Assembly: GCF_001577835.2 (NCBI RefSeq)
Contig: NC_029521.1
Span: forward strand, 14,487,799-14,551,798
DNA length: 64,000 bases
Reading direction: 5' to 3'
DNA from: Coturnix japonica
Taxonomy: Eukaryota; Chordata; Aves; Galliformes; Phasianidae
In this document: positions 10,113-22,455 of the stretch, piece after piece
Position numbering within the stretch: the first letter of the stretch is position 1
Layout of the letters: each line of letters begins with the position of its first letter
Translations under genes and position numbers: made by a program
The notes under the pieces: generated by a model
The model's input: only the letters and a program-made list of their open reading frames with translations
What the model was told of the DNA's origin: nothing
Database searches by the model: none

Positions 10113-13100
10113 TCAGTGGAACTTGTATTTCCTGGCTGGTTTGAGGCTGATGTAAGTTTTCTTCATCTCTTCACTCTCTGGCTTCTTTATGTCTTTGTAC
10201 CTCTCTCCCTTTGTACTCACCACCTGGTTATCAATATAGCGGATCAGCTTCTTGGGAGCCTGGAAAGGAAAGACATAAACATCGCATGGACAGCCACTGC
10301 TGGGGAAGGAGGGAGACAAGCATAATCCTGTGCTTGAGGGATAAGGGGAAAACAAGACTAGTTGGGATGAGTTACCTGTCCTTTGTGTTGGGAGTCTTAG
10401 CAAAAGATGAGAACAAAGTGGTCTGATGAGGGGGCAGAGGGGAAAAAGCTGGAGGGAGCAGGAACCATGCTAGTCAGGACTGCCAGGTAATAACAGACCT
10501 GGCATTAGCACCTCTTAGCTGACTAGTTTTCTTTTGAGACAGCCTGCTGCAAATTCCCCTGTATGTAATGCTGCTCTTTAAATGTGCAGCCTGCTTTTTA
10601 AACCTTGTAGCCAAAGGTATTCAAATTCCTGGGGAGCTGGCAGTGTGCTATTCTCACCTCTTTCGGTGGAGCTGGTCGATGCGTTTTCTGATCTTCTGCA
10701 CTATCCACCATCATATATCTGAAACACAAGATGCACTAAGTGAACACTGCAATATGCACTGCCTAGGGCTATTCACAGCCTTTATCTTTTGTGGCTGTGC
10801 AATGTGTCCTACTTGCCTAGATTGCAGCTAGGAGCACTTAAGATTCCCTTCTGAATGAAATGGGTAAGAAGAGCGTCACCCTTCTGGTGAGAATTCAGGA
10901 GGATTCTCATGGAATAGGTGGCCATATGTGAACATTATCAAAACCTTAGGCTGTTGAGAAAGCAGATAGCCCCTTTAAAACAAAGGGAGATGCTGAGGTC
11001 TGGCATGCTCTGCCATTAGGGCAACTTTGCTCCTTTTCAGTTGGTGTGATGGCAGCCAAAGGAAAAGGTCACAGAGCCAAGCTGGCTGCTTCTGCCCTGA
11101 GGAGATGGCATGCCTTTCACACGCCATGTGCTTCTTGAAAAGGAGTCAAGTTTGAGCTGGAAGCAACTTAATAAAAGCATCATCTCACTCCCTGTTTAAA
11201 AGGAACATCAGGGCCCAAGCATTTGCTTGTTGTACTGCTGAGTTAGTATTGAGACTTCAGAGCTGGTCTGTAGGTGGACAGCACGGCTGACCATGACTTT
11301 TCCCTCAGTAGTTAGCATAGTTGTTCCTGTGTATCTTCAGCTATGGTGATCTGCTCTCTGTACCTGTGCTTGAGTGATGTTTGAAGTACAGGATGTTGCC
11401 AAAATGTCATTAAAGTTCCTAGGAACTTAACTATCAGCTGGTGTTGGCTTTTTTTCCATTTTGTTCCCATGCATTTTACTCTGAAGCAAGCCTGCACTGG
11501 AAACAGGCAAGGACTGGGATTGTTAATTTTAGCTGGATGGCATTCTGGCTTGCTCTTGCTTTCCTGTATCATCAGTTGTTTACACCCTCACCAGTGAAGG
11601 AGTAAAATGGTAGAAAAGATGGCTGGATAGATGCACTGTGTGCGCCCACAGGAGGATGCTCATGAAAGCTGAGACCTTAAAGTGGATTGATTAAACCATA
11701 CTGTGGGTTGTCTATTGAGAATTAAATGCATTTGGAAATGAATAAAGGTAAACCAATCTAAAGCCACTTTCATTCCCTGGAAGGTCCGTAGGGAGACTTC
11801 AGAGAGATTTCCTTAAATGTGCTGAACTTGCACCTTCAGCAACTGAGATTTGATCTCAGTTGCTGTACAGGCAGTCTCTTAAAGATATCTTTAGACTTAT
11901 TTGGACTGTCTCCAAGGATGGAGATATGAATGAGCTGCTGTAGTTCTTACAAGGCACCATGTGTTACCTGAGCTGCAGGATGATATTTGTGCCTTGAACC
12001 TTTTAACTGGGACCTCAGATGACAACATTGTGATTTACAGTATACCTGTAAGAGATTGAAACCTCACACGTAGCCAGTGCTGTGACCCCACTGATGGAGG
12101 TAAGCTGTGTGCCAGAGATCTGAAAGAAAACCCATCCTGCTTTCCCATCTAATGATTATACGTGTGCTTGAATGTGTTTCAGGTATACCAAGGTAAGCTT
12201 CGCATAGCATCCTTCCCAAACATCATACGGTTCGAGATCTTCATAGACCCTATCACTATTCTGACAACCATAACCTTTCACAAATTGGTAACTCCTTTGC
12301 TGTGTGAATTTGTCTTTTCTGGGTACTTACTTCTGTAAGATAACCTGCTTTAGTTCCTCATGGTTGGGTGCTCTGCGGGGCCGTACCAGCTCCTGTGATG
12401 AAACAAAGCAGGTGTTAGAGTTGCAGAACATAGAGGGTGCACAGCTGCCCTGTTCACTCAGCTAAGCCCAGCTGCTGATGCAGTACTACCAGCTCATGGG
12501 GGAAGTGGGGTGCCAGACACAGCTCTTCTGGACTGCTGGCTTGGTGTTGGCACAGCCTGTGCTTGGAGAGCTGAGGGGAGAGGGGGGCATTGTTTTGGAT
12601 GATTCTGATATGTTGCTGGAAGCATAGAAAGTTCCTGCACTCACTTTCCACTCCAGATGGAATATATGTATTTAAGCTCTGCTCATTGATCTGGTGCCAT
12701 CCAGCTCAGAGTACTGTACCTTTACACTTGCACCTGCTGTGCCAATTTCCACCTTCTCTTCCACAATTAACTGCACTGCTTCTTCCAAGTTACCCAGGGC
12801 CATTGCTAGTGCCTTCTCTGCCTGGCTTACAGTACAAGCAGGGAACATCTCCAGAAGCAGCTCCACACCATCCTTCAAGTCATCATCTTCCTAGTTGGAG
12901 CAAGAGAGACAAAGAGATCTGATTTTGCAGAGCAGAAGTATCACTGTGAAGCTGGGAAATTCAACCTGCTGTTAGATGAAAGCTCTCTCTCATAAAGGTG
13001 AGTATAAATTCCTTTCTTGAGTTTAAAAGGGCTCCATATCTACAAGGAGAACGCACCCTTTAATCTCTTCTCCCTGTATTTTAGTCTTCTTGGAAACAGG

Positions 13101-16100
13101 CCTTTTGTGGCCTGGCTAGTCTCTGTGGTCCGGCTATATTATTATCTCCTTAGGAATAAATTTTCTGGGCACTGTGGTTCAAATGCTTGAACTCCTTCCC
13201 TTGCAAGGTTATGTGCTCTTTGATCACAAAGAGATGATGCTTCTAAGCATGGGGACCTCTGACTACATCAGAAGGAAGCACAGCAACAGCATTTCTTAGA
13301 AGGGCATGGATAAAACGATTGAACTGCAGAGCAGTAAAACATCAGTACTGAAGAAAGAGCAAGCAGAGATTGAGGTAAGGAGCTAAGGGGGATTTACTAA
13401 GTGCTGCAATGCTTGCAGTATGGGTCATGCTGAATGGAGCTGCAGAACCAGGACTGCTGCACCAGTGACTCACTGTGGTATACCTCAGTATACAGCATAC
13501 ATCGTTGAGGGTGGGATGGATGTCTTCAGGACTGACACTCAGATCTGACCATTAGACACTGCATCACAGCTAGGGAGATAAACAGTAACCAAGCTCAACT
13601 GTGAATGGAACAGTGTGAAGTGGGGTGGAGCGTGGCTAGTGCTACGGAGGCATCGTGACTGCATTCTACTATCTTGGAGAGCACTAAGACAAGCTCTCCT
13701 CTGCCTTGCTGCCTCAGGACTGGAAAGGATGACCCAGAGTTGACAACTTGTGCTCTTCTGGCAGCACATAACTTTCCACTTGTACACAGTCTTGCTCAGA
13801 CCATAAAATGGGGTGATCACAGGCATCAGTGATGCTGTGTCACAGCCTATGCTTGTGGTTCCTGTAGGAGCCAGAAAATGCCCTAGGTGGTACCGGTAGG
13901 CTAATGCTAGGGGATTTTGTCACCCTGCTTTTCTGTGAGATACACATACCTGGGCCCCGGCTCCATCTGTTGTTGTGCACAGCCTTTCCTCTTTGCAGAC
14001 TCCAGCTCCAGGTTCCTGGCCTTTGGTCAGGTCTTCAGAGGGCACTTCAGTTCTGCTTTCCACAGCTTTTTGGCTAGGTTTTTCTTAAAAATAGAGTGAC
14101 ATCTACTGAGGATCAGCCCCACTAAGTACAGAGCTCTGTGCTTTCTGTTAGTATGAGCTTGTCAGTGCACTGTCAGCTGAAGTGAATCTTTTCTTAAATG
14201 ACAGGACAGTGGAAAGCACTGCTGTTCTTGTTGCCTTTGGTGAATACAGCTGCAGCCCTACTCATACTGACCTGCAGGAAGGCAGTGCTAACATGCTGGA
14301 GTGTCTGAACTCTGCATACCCGTGCTTTACCAGAGTAGAACTGCTTGTGAATTCTCAGTCCTCTTACATTTTGGTTTGTGGGTATTCATGCTATTTTTAT
14401 TAAGTGTCTAAGAATTCCCTTGTGTTTCCTCTAACTTTGAACCTAAGTGTTATTTTGATTTTTAATCCAGGAAAACATGCTGGTGGTTCCCAAGCTGTGT
14501 GTAACCCAGCATGCTTTGTAGTCAGGTTATTCCGATGCATCTCTTTTTATAGGCTCTTTCTGTGTCACTGCAAGAAATATTTCACCTGTTCTATCTAAAA
14601 GGCAACATTAGGATTCTTAAAGGGTAGGATACAAGACACTGAGAGCAGAGCAGTAAGTTTTGTCAACTTCAAGGTTTAACTCACCTTTGTTACGTGCTTC
14701 ACCAAGCCTTTCTGAGAGAGAGAACATCATTTCACAGACATTCCCACTGCAAGAGACAGATGCTGAATAATTAGGGTGAGGAATTAAAGCACTAGACTAT
14801 CCTACTTGATTTACTCTTTATAAAGAGATGAGGCTTGAGGGGAATCCCAGTAAACAAAACTAGCATTCTAGATAGCCAAGAATCTAACCTGTAAACTATC
14901 CTGAGATTAGGATTTGTGCATTCAGGCAAAGCCTAGCTTAATTATAACGGTACAGGTTTGGTACTAATACATCACAATGTGGATACAACAGAAGCATTTA
15001 TGATGCTAATGTGTTTTGGCCAGCCCCCCCAGTGTGTGACATGCACATACAAAAAAGTGTTTGCACACCTCTGAATTTCTGCGAAGCCAGGGATATATGC
15101 CTCCATCATTTCCACAAAGGTGTCCATGTCAAAGGTTTCCTCAGAGGACTCTGGTGAACCCAGCTCTTCCAGGACACCCGTAATATAAGAGAAGAAAACA
15201 TCATCCATCCCACTGGAGAAAGAGAACACAGGACAAAGAAGCAGGGTGAACAGGGGCATTTCTCTTTCTTTCCACTTCTGTTTGCCTCCAACCTCGAGTC
15301 TAATAGAACAGCAGAAGGACCTATATGCACTGTGTCCTATGGGCAGTTCCCACTGGTAAAGCCAAGCAGCAGACGATCAGTGATTGAGTGGGAAGCATGT
15401 ATGGATAAATCCAGAAAGCTGTGTGTTTTCATCTTCCTAGGCAGGATTGAATGAAAGCTACTGCATCTGTCTAGAGACTGCTCTCATGGGTACTTCAGCT
15501 GAGCTACCCAAAATACTTCAAGTGCTCAGATCCTGACTTTGGTGGTGACTGTGTTCTACATGATGTCATTATGTTTTGTCAAGTTCCAATTTCCATGTGA
15601 TGCAGCGTTCTCTGCTGACCTACTTGCATCACTGCTGCCAGTGGCTACATAACCAGCTGCCTCAAGGCATATGTATCTCTGCATGTGGGCAGAGTTCAAA
15701 ACAGGGAGAGCTCTGATGTAGCAGCGTACAGCTTAGAAAGCCTTCTGGGATTGTTGTGGATGAAAGGAATTCCGTATTTTAACATTAAATACTGGGCAGG
15801 AAATTAATCATCTTGGTCACCAAAGAAATGACGTTGCTAGACTGTAATGCTGAAACATAGTTCAAGGATTTACATCAACACCTGTACAAATGACCTGCAT
15901 CCTGGATCTCACCTGAGGAAAAGCAAGACAAAATGCAGGAAAGCTGCAAATATTCAACTTGGAGTTTAGTATAATGTACAGAGGGACAATTAAAGCAGAG
16001 TTAAAGCTAAAACAATACTCAACGTACCTGAGGTCTGCAGCAGGGATGTGGGACTGGATGAAGTGTGTCAGTGTGTCTCGAATGATTCTTTCAAGTTCCA

Positions 16101-16101
16101 T
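10113..16101 (-). CDS. CUEDC2: CUEDC2, CUE domain-containing protein 2
   Basis: Eight coding exons on the minus strand, in transcript order: 16101-16028, 15212-15069, 14746-14685, 14083-13950, 12890-12720, 12392-12331, 10718-10658 and 10259-10113. All have GT/AG ends and compatible phases and total 284 codons (human 287). The N-terminus [20 protein letters not shown] and the C-terminus [20 protein letters not shown]...[10 protein letters not shown] match human closely. The exon of residues 95-138 (14083-13950) is the most divergent and looks like a flexible linker. Residues about 139-188 form the CUE domain, with the MFP motif at 153-155 that contacts ubiquitin. In mammals the protein is an adaptor linked to steroid-receptor turnover, IKK dephosphorylation through PP1, and APC/C-CDC20 control at the spindle checkpoint. 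The ATG context (GAC ATG G) is good. No damage is seen. Confidence 0.96.
11837..11865. repeat. Perfect short inverted repeat in a CUEDC2 intron
   Basis: CAGCAACTGAGA (11837-11848) and TCTCAGTTGCTG (11854-11865) are exact reverse complements separated by five bases; one more A-T pair leaves a three-base loop. The stem is too short for a microRNA precursor. It lies in the intron between the sixth and seventh coding exons. Confidence 0.85.
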
Positions 16102-16121
16102 GTCTCCTTAAACCCTTTTCT
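16102..16121 (-). other. CUEDC2: CUEDC2 5' untranslated part of first coding exon
   Basis: On the minus strand a run CTTTTTTAG ends at 16122 and makes a good acceptor only 20 bases upstream of the start codon. This means at least one non-coding exon lies further upstream, most simply in the CpG island at 18400-18720, with a first intron of about 2.4 kb. Confidence 0.6.
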
Positions 16122-16129
16122 CTAAAAAA

Positions 16130-18400
16130 GAGGAGAGAAAACTCCATGTAATTTCAAAAGCACATGGTAGATATCAACAAGATCAAAAGGCAAGTGTGTT
16201 CTTCCCATTCATAAATTCCTCCAGAGTGGCTTGTCACCCCTGGGTAACAGTAGTCAGATACTGGCAGAAAGCAGTATTTGTATCCACTTGGAGTACTGAC
16301 CCAAAGAAATCCAGCCTCTCGGGCATCTCCTGCTTGTGTTGATGCTGACGCTAAGCAGTTGTGTTGTACATTTACATGTTCCTTTCAGGAAGTGAAGATG
16401 GAAATGCAGATATGCCCAGCTGCAGGATCTCAGAGACACATTCTAAGCAGGAACGCTGTGCTGTCCGGCAGGGAAATGGTGGCGTGTGGATTTGAGTGCT
16501 CACTGCAGAAAGGGGTGGACCTTTCATCTGCTAAGTATTCAGTGCTGCTTGGACTCAAAAATGAGTGGGAAGAAGGGTAATGTCTCTTGGAGAAAGGAAA
16601 ACCTTGGCTGGATTTTACAGGAAAATACCAAGCAGGGCACAGACAACCAGTCTGCCAGCCAAAATATCAAAGGTCTCCAGGTCAGGCATGGACTTGCAGT
16701 GGAATCTTGCCCAAACAGGAATGTTGTTGTGCTTGGTAAATGAGCCATTCTACAAGCAAGGCAGCTGCAATAAGGGTCACTTAATAACACAAAGCTCTCA
16801 GGGGGATTTTAAGAATCATAGAGCTCCCACAGAAATATAGGCGGAGGGAGCTGCCCACAGCCTTGTTTCAGTTGCTGGTGGATCTGGACTGGATCTGGTA
16901 GGGAAAAGCTGTTCCTTAACCACTCCTTCAAATTTGGGTCTAAAAAACTGCTGTGTGGGTAAACTTCTGGTGTAAGCATGGAGTTTTCTGAAGAAGAAAG
17001 GGCCTGCATATACAGAAACTGCCACGAACAACAGCCAAAAAGTTTCCAGGCTACAGAAGTAATCTGTAAACCCTTCTTTACATTTGCCAATCACAAGGCA
17101 ATGAACATTGAGTTATCAATGCTGTACCACTGTATAACTAACATACACATATTAAAACTCAGCATAGGAACAACCAGGGAAGGCAACACTGGAAAAGACT
17201 GTTTGCTGTTTTAAACTGAAATAAAAGCTACTTAATAGAAGTACGTGCTCTCTTGTAGTTTCAGTTAGAGAGAAGTAAGAATGCTTACTTCTTTCCTACT
17301 CAGTCTGGTGAACTGGAAATCAAAAAGATTTTGTCCATTTCCATGAATGAGCCAATACTCTGTAAGAGATACTGTAACCAGTAAGATTTTCTGACGACCC
17401 AATTACCTGAACAACAGAGCACAATTCACCATGTCAAAGGCACTTTTGTGAGGTTCATAAATTAGCTGCTGGTAACTTATCCTGATCAATAGAATAAATA
17501 GGCAAAGTCACTCATCTCCTTAATCAAAGGCAAATGTCAGACTGGGACAAGAGAAACAGCAAAAAATAACTCAGGATTGGTATTGCAGAGACGGGCTGTT
17601 ACTAGCTGGTATTGAGTCCATTTCCCAACCATAAGAAATACTGTTTTGAAGCATCTGGAAATATTCAGATGTTTTCCTGCAGAGTTAACTATGCTGTATC
17701 TGAATAAAGGCCATTTCCTTCTGTCTATGAGAGGGAAGAAGGCACCAGGTTTTCACCACCAGGCATTACTTTTCTCTGGCATTTCACACAAATCCATCCA
17801 CCAGCTCACTCAAGATTTAAGGTTCACATCCAGAGAAGCCAAGCCGCCAATGCTAGGCTGCCAATGTTAGGCTGCCTTTGAAGAAAGGAAACCTTTTAAT
17901 GACAAAAGCGGCCTTACAATGAAGGATAGAAGGAGGTGAGGCGAGTATTTCTTCATGGGTCAGCCACTGCCCTTTGCCTGGGGAATCTATTTCTGCTCCT
18001 ATAAAACCACAGGGACAAACCTCCTGAGAGACAAATGCACGTGCATTTAATCACGTATATAGCCAAGTGGGAGAGATTTTATTCCCTGGTAAACAGACTT
18101 ATAAACTTAACACGTTGGGGATTTGTAATATTCAATGGTCTTGGCCAAATGAGGCTTGTGGAAGACAAGTTCTGATGGTCCTGTGGCCTTTCAGATTTGG
18201 TGGGTACTGCAATAGAGGGATCTGATTATAATGTGCTCACAAACACCTTGAAATGGATCCTTTGGGGTAAGAAACTGATGCGTGTTCCTCTCTGCACCCA
18301 TCTGAGCATAGAACATAGCACACCAAAGCACCTTATACAACAAACACGCAATCGTGATGTTATATTCAATAGCGATCTGCAATACGGGACCTAACACGGG
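16130..18400 (-). other. CUEDC2: Probable first intron of CUEDC2
   Basis: AT-richer DNA between the CUEDC2 start-codon exon and its CpG-island promoter. It contains only short overlapping open frames and no repeat family I can name. A short imperfect duplication (AATGCTAGGCTGCC / AATGTTAGGCTGCC) lies at about 17849-17875. Confidence 0.45.
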
Positions 18401-18720
18401 CACAACGACTCTGGGACACCATTTCCAGGCCTCCCCATCCCCGCCCTGCCCCGCACCGCCCCATGTCCCCTCTATGTCCCCGCACCCCCCGCACGGTGCG
18501 GCCCCCGCCATGACTGCGGGCTGGGGTCACGTGATCGCTGCGCGCCCCCCCCCCCGCGCTGCTCACTGTGTCCCGGCGCAAGTCCCGCGCAGCGCAGTTG
18601 AAAACGTCACGTGGGCGCGCACGCGCCGCCGGTCATAGAGGCGGGAGCGGAGGGATAGAGCGGCGTAGTGCTGGCGTGTTCCCTGCGCCGCCATCTTGGT
18701 TGTGGGCCCCGGTGGCGCAG
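18400..18720 (-). promoter_or_regulatory. CUEDC2: CpG-island promoter of CUEDC2
   Basis: A compact CpG-rich block sits 2.3 kb upstream of the CUEDC2 start-codon exon. It carries a palindromic E-box GTCACGTGAT (18526-18535), a combined half-CRE and E-box ACGTCACGTGG (18604-18614), a poly-C run (about 18546-18558) and a YY1-type GCCGCCATCTTGG (18687-18699). A GTGAGC at about 18561-18566 on the minus strand is a possible donor for the untranslated first exon. Transcription toward the plus strand is also possible. Confidence 0.65.
18687..18699 (-). promoter_or_regulatory. CUEDC2: YY1 initiator-type site
   Basis: Read on the minus strand this is CCAAGATGGCGGC. YY1 sites in this orientation typically lie at or just downstream of the start of housekeeping transcripts running in the same direction. 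That points to CUEDC2 transcription beginning near 18690-18720. The ATG within the motif opens a 43-codon frame that could act as an upstream open reading frame, unless splicing removes it. Confidence 0.55.
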
Positions 18721-18777
18721 TGGTAGGAATGCCGCGTTGCAACACCGGAGGCCCCGGGTTCGAATCCCCCCTGTGAC
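18706..18777 (+). ncRNA. tRNA-like Pol III element (tRNA pseudogene or SINE head)
   Basis: A perfect A box TGGCGCAGTGG (18713-18723) and a perfect B box GGTTCGAATCC (18757-18767) are at tRNA spacing, and the implied length is 72 nt. The cloverleaf is poor: only part of the acceptor stem pairs, two T-stem positions clash and the D stem does not close. The internal promoter is therefore intact while the tRNA fold is not, as in a tRNA-derived SINE or a tRNA pseudogene. It abuts the CUEDC2 YY1 site on the opposite strand. I cannot name a family. Confidence 0.55.
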
Positions 18778-19000
18778 GCAAGGGGAGTTCTCAGCCTCTG
18801 TGCGTTCTGCTGCTGTTTGTGCTGCAGTTATCCGCCCGGTGGATGGAAATCATCACTTTGCTACGCTGCTTTTCCTCTGCTCTGCCGCTTCTGTTGGGTG
18901 AAGTGGTCATAAAAATCCCCTAAACAGAAGTTAGAGGTGTAGGGGATGGTGCTAACTCCTGCGAGGATATGCCGAGAACATGGCTGCTGCTGGGGGCTGC

Positions 19001-19517
19001 ATGGCAGCACATGGCAGCACAGGGCAGTACAGAGCAGTACATGGCAGCACAGGGCAGCACAGGGCAGTACAGGGCAGTACAGAGCAGTACATGGCAGCAC
19101 AGGGCAGCACAGGGCAGTACAGGGCAGCACAGGGCAGCACATGGCAGCACAGGGCAGCACATGGCAGCACAGGGCAGTACAGGGCAGTACAGAGCAGTAC
19201 AGGGCAGCACAGGGCAGTACATGGCAGCACAGGGCAGCACAGGGCAGTACATGGCAGCACAGGGCAGCACAGGGCAGTACATGGCAGCACAGGGCAGCAC
19301 AGGGCAGTACATGGCAGTATATGGCAGCACAGGGCAGTACATGGCAGCACAGGGCAGTACATGGCAGTACATGGCAGTACATGGCAGCACAGGGGGCAGC
19401 ACAGGGCAGTACATGGTAGCACAGGGCAGCACATGGCAGTACAGGGCAGCACATGGCAGTACATGGCATACAGGGCAGTACATGGCAGCACAGGGCAGCA
19501 CAGGGCAGTACATGGCA
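19001..19517. repeat. Minisatellite, 10/20-bp unit, about 520 bp
   Basis: The array is built from the 10-mers ATGGCAGCAC, AGGGCAGTAC, AGGGCAGCAC, ATGGCAGTAC and AGAGCAGTAC in mixed order, about 51 copies. A few indels occur near the end (for example AGGGGGCAGCAC at about 19391). Because the period is not a multiple of three and no unit has a stop on either strand, all six frames stay open for about 150-200 codons, giving Cys/Leu/Pro-rich or Gln/Gly/Ser/Trp-rich repeats. These are not genes. Confidence 0.95.
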
Positions 19518-22455
19518 GGTTGCAAGGGAAAGGAAGGAACGGCTGCAAAAGCCCTCGGAAAGCAGCGTGCTTAGAGTGAATGCAAACGGTTGCGGTGCAA
19601 GGACGGCGCGTGAGGGTTAACGGCTTGTTCGCAGGTGATTCACAGCTGCCTTGTTCGTGGGCAGAATTTGAGGGTTCTTCTGTTTCGGGGCGCTCTGTGC
19701 TTTACTTGGACTTGTACTGATAATAGGTGCTGGAACAAGCGTAGCTTCTAATAACTCCCTGATTTAGAGGTAAATTCTGAGGATTTTTGGACTTAGAAAT
19801 CAAGAAAAGCTCTATCAGTGGTTCCCCATATAAACAGATACAACAAAGCCTTGTAGAGGATCCGGGCAGAAGGGAGCAGCAGTGCAGGATGGTGTTTTTG
19901 GGGAGCCCTTCTGCCTATCAGTCATGGGCTGCTGTAAAGCAGGCAGTGAACGTCCCATCCCATCACATTGTGACAAACAATGAGCGTGTTTTCAGTGAGG
20001 CACGAGGAAAACTGTTCCTTCTCCATTGCGTTACTATCTCCTTGTAGCACAATGTACTTGAAATAAGTTGGTTTTGTGGTGTTTTGATGTGTGGGTGGAC
20101 AACACATGTATTTGAGTAATTTTCACTGTTACATATGTTTCTCTTTGATACTCGAATTAAGATTATAGCAAAGAATGTGTTCTACACACCTGTTGTTGCC
20201 CCCTGCTCAGTGCCGACGTATTCCCTACAAGTGTTCTGCATTTTTTGTCTGCTCTGCTGATGGGGCTTAATCTGAAGAAAAGAGCTCATTTTGGGGGTGC
20301 ATTTCTTGATATCGTGGTTTTAAAAGTTGCTGTTATTTGTAGTTAATTCCATCATACGTTTGCATGTGTCTTTGAGGCTGTTGAAAATATTTTCTCTTCC
20401 CTTTGGTAGGCCAAGCATGTCAGTGTGCAGATTTAGTTTTTGTACTTACTAAACCAAGCTGCACGCCCCTTCGAAAGCACAAACCTCAGCCCGACTTCCT
20501 GCTCCAACCAAAGGAGGCTCCAACTCTCCGATTCTACTTTTGCAGGAGCATCGAGGCTTTGCCGTTTTCCACGATACCGAACAAGAATGGGGTCCTGAAG
20601 CCCCCTGGTGGATGTGCTGCAGAAGGCAGAGAGCTGACAGGACGGTGAGTAAACTTGGACATTGCCATTTGCTCATATTTATTTCTCGGTTGATAACGAA
20701 TGTGTTTAATTTGAGATCCAGAAGGTGTTTATTTCTGCCACTCGGTTTCAGAGTCTTGCAGGCGAATTAGCCGACATCTCAAGTTTGCAATTATATTTAT
20801 TAGAGCCTTTTTGTCTTTTTTCTTCATTGGCAGCAGGAGAGTTCGATATGAGTATACATACATACACACGATATACATGTGCGTGTATTTTGTTGTTACC
20901 CTTGACTCCTCTTACAGCAACATGTACATTTTTACAGTGACAAAGGTCTTGTAACAGGTGATTCTGAGGTTGTCTGTGACAAATGAATCTGTTCCATTCA
21001 CACGTTAAAAAAACCACCTTCAGGTGACAGAAATGGGTAATTTATCTAAAAATAAATAGCGCAGTAAGTGAATAATAAGTAAATGAATAATTTGTCTGTC
21101 ATCTTTCTGTCAGAGGACTCATCTGTGCTTCACATTTGTGTCTTATTTTACACACAGTAGGTTGGAGCACAGAAAGATGACGTTTATTTCCAAAGATCTC
21201 AGTGTGTGTCTGTAACAGAGCTGCAAAGAGGAGTCAAGAATTGAGGCTCCCTGACTCATCCTGCACCAACAAGTGTGCTGCGTTGGAGCATTTTTGATGT
21301 GGAAAAACAAAGCAGTTAAGGGACAAAGTCTTTTTTCAGTGTCTGGTTATAATGCACTGAGGAAATCTGGTGTGTAAAGGGATGAGGATGTGTGTCTGGG
21401 GCTGCTTTGTTAATTTGACCAACTCTAAAAGAGTGTCAAAAAGATGAAACTAACAAGCCCTGAAGAGATGGAGGCTTTTGTTCTTCGGAAGGCCCTTGGT
21501 GCTGTTCTATTGGATGGTGATGTACTTAAGCCAGGGGAAAAGAAGTAATTCTGAAGTTGTTGTTGATTATAGCAAAAAGTCAAACAAAAACTGCCCAAGT
21601 AAAAATATCAGATGATCTCACAGCTTGGAGGAGCTTTTAGACTGCTGAATATTTGGGCACAGTGACCTGTGTGCAGATGTTCTAAGTTGGGCAGCTTTTC
21701 TGAGCTTCTTGTAGGTGTAGCTATTCGGAGCTCAGTAACTGGCTGATTCTTGTCATTGGTTATGACTTCACAAAACAGGTATTGTTTGTTTGTTATTTCA
21801 CAAGTGTAATGCAGGGATCTCTTAGTAGTACTGCAATCCTGAACAACAGGCAGTTAACAATGGATGTTACATTGTTCTGAAGCAACTGACCTTTGCAGCA
21901 TCAAGTCTGTTGTGATTCCTTGCCTTTTATCTGTGAATGCAGGCCCTCCTGCCACGACAAGCTTTCTGCCTCTAGAATGCTTCTCAGTCCTGTGATAAAG
22001 TGGATACTGGACACTTTGCCAGGCTAAATTGGTTCACATTTCATTTATTGAAAGCTTACTGGCTTGTCACATGTGTTATAGATAAAATATTGACAAGTTT
22101 TGTTCTTCTGTTGCATTTGTATGTGGAAGTCATTTTTGTGTTCTATGTTTTGTAGCAGCTTATTCAGCTAGAATTCAAGCTTGAAGGCTTTCCTTAACTT
22201 AGAGTAATTTTAAGAGCTGGAAAATGTTAATAGTATTAACTAGCTGCATTTGAACATATATCTGAATGTGTGTAATAAATGCCTGATCAGAAGAGGAAAA
22301 ATGAGCTCAAAAAACTAGTGTTAGGAGTCAGAGTTATTGTAAATAGCAATGGAAGAAGTTGCAGCATCTGAGAACAGGCACAACTCTCAAAGAAGTGCTT
22401 AGTAATTTCATTATGGTTTCTATAGGTATATATTATTTATGACTGTATTTATTCC
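19518..22455. other. Non-coding stretch upstream of CUEDC2
   Basis: Unique AT-rich sequence with no recognised gene or repeat family. The only exon-like object is at 20546-20644. Confidence 0.5.
20546..20644 (+). other. Candidate orphan exon (99 bp)
   Basis: It is preceded by a pyrimidine-rich tract ending CTACTTTTGCAG and followed by GTGAGTAA, both near-consensus splice signals. One frame is open throughout, with no protein similarity that I recognise. Being about 1.9 kb from the CUEDC2 island and on the opposite strand, it could belong to a divergent non-coding transcript. Confidence 0.25.

Noticed and set aside
18191-18511. A 106-codon minus frame beginning MAGAAPCGG
   Set aside because: Starts in the CUEDC2 CpG island and runs into ordinary intron-like sequence; the real CUEDC2 start at 16101 matches the orthologue.
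18861-19579. Six overlapping frames of roughly 160-200 codons
   Set aside because: All are products of the 10-bp minisatellite, which lacks stops on both strands.
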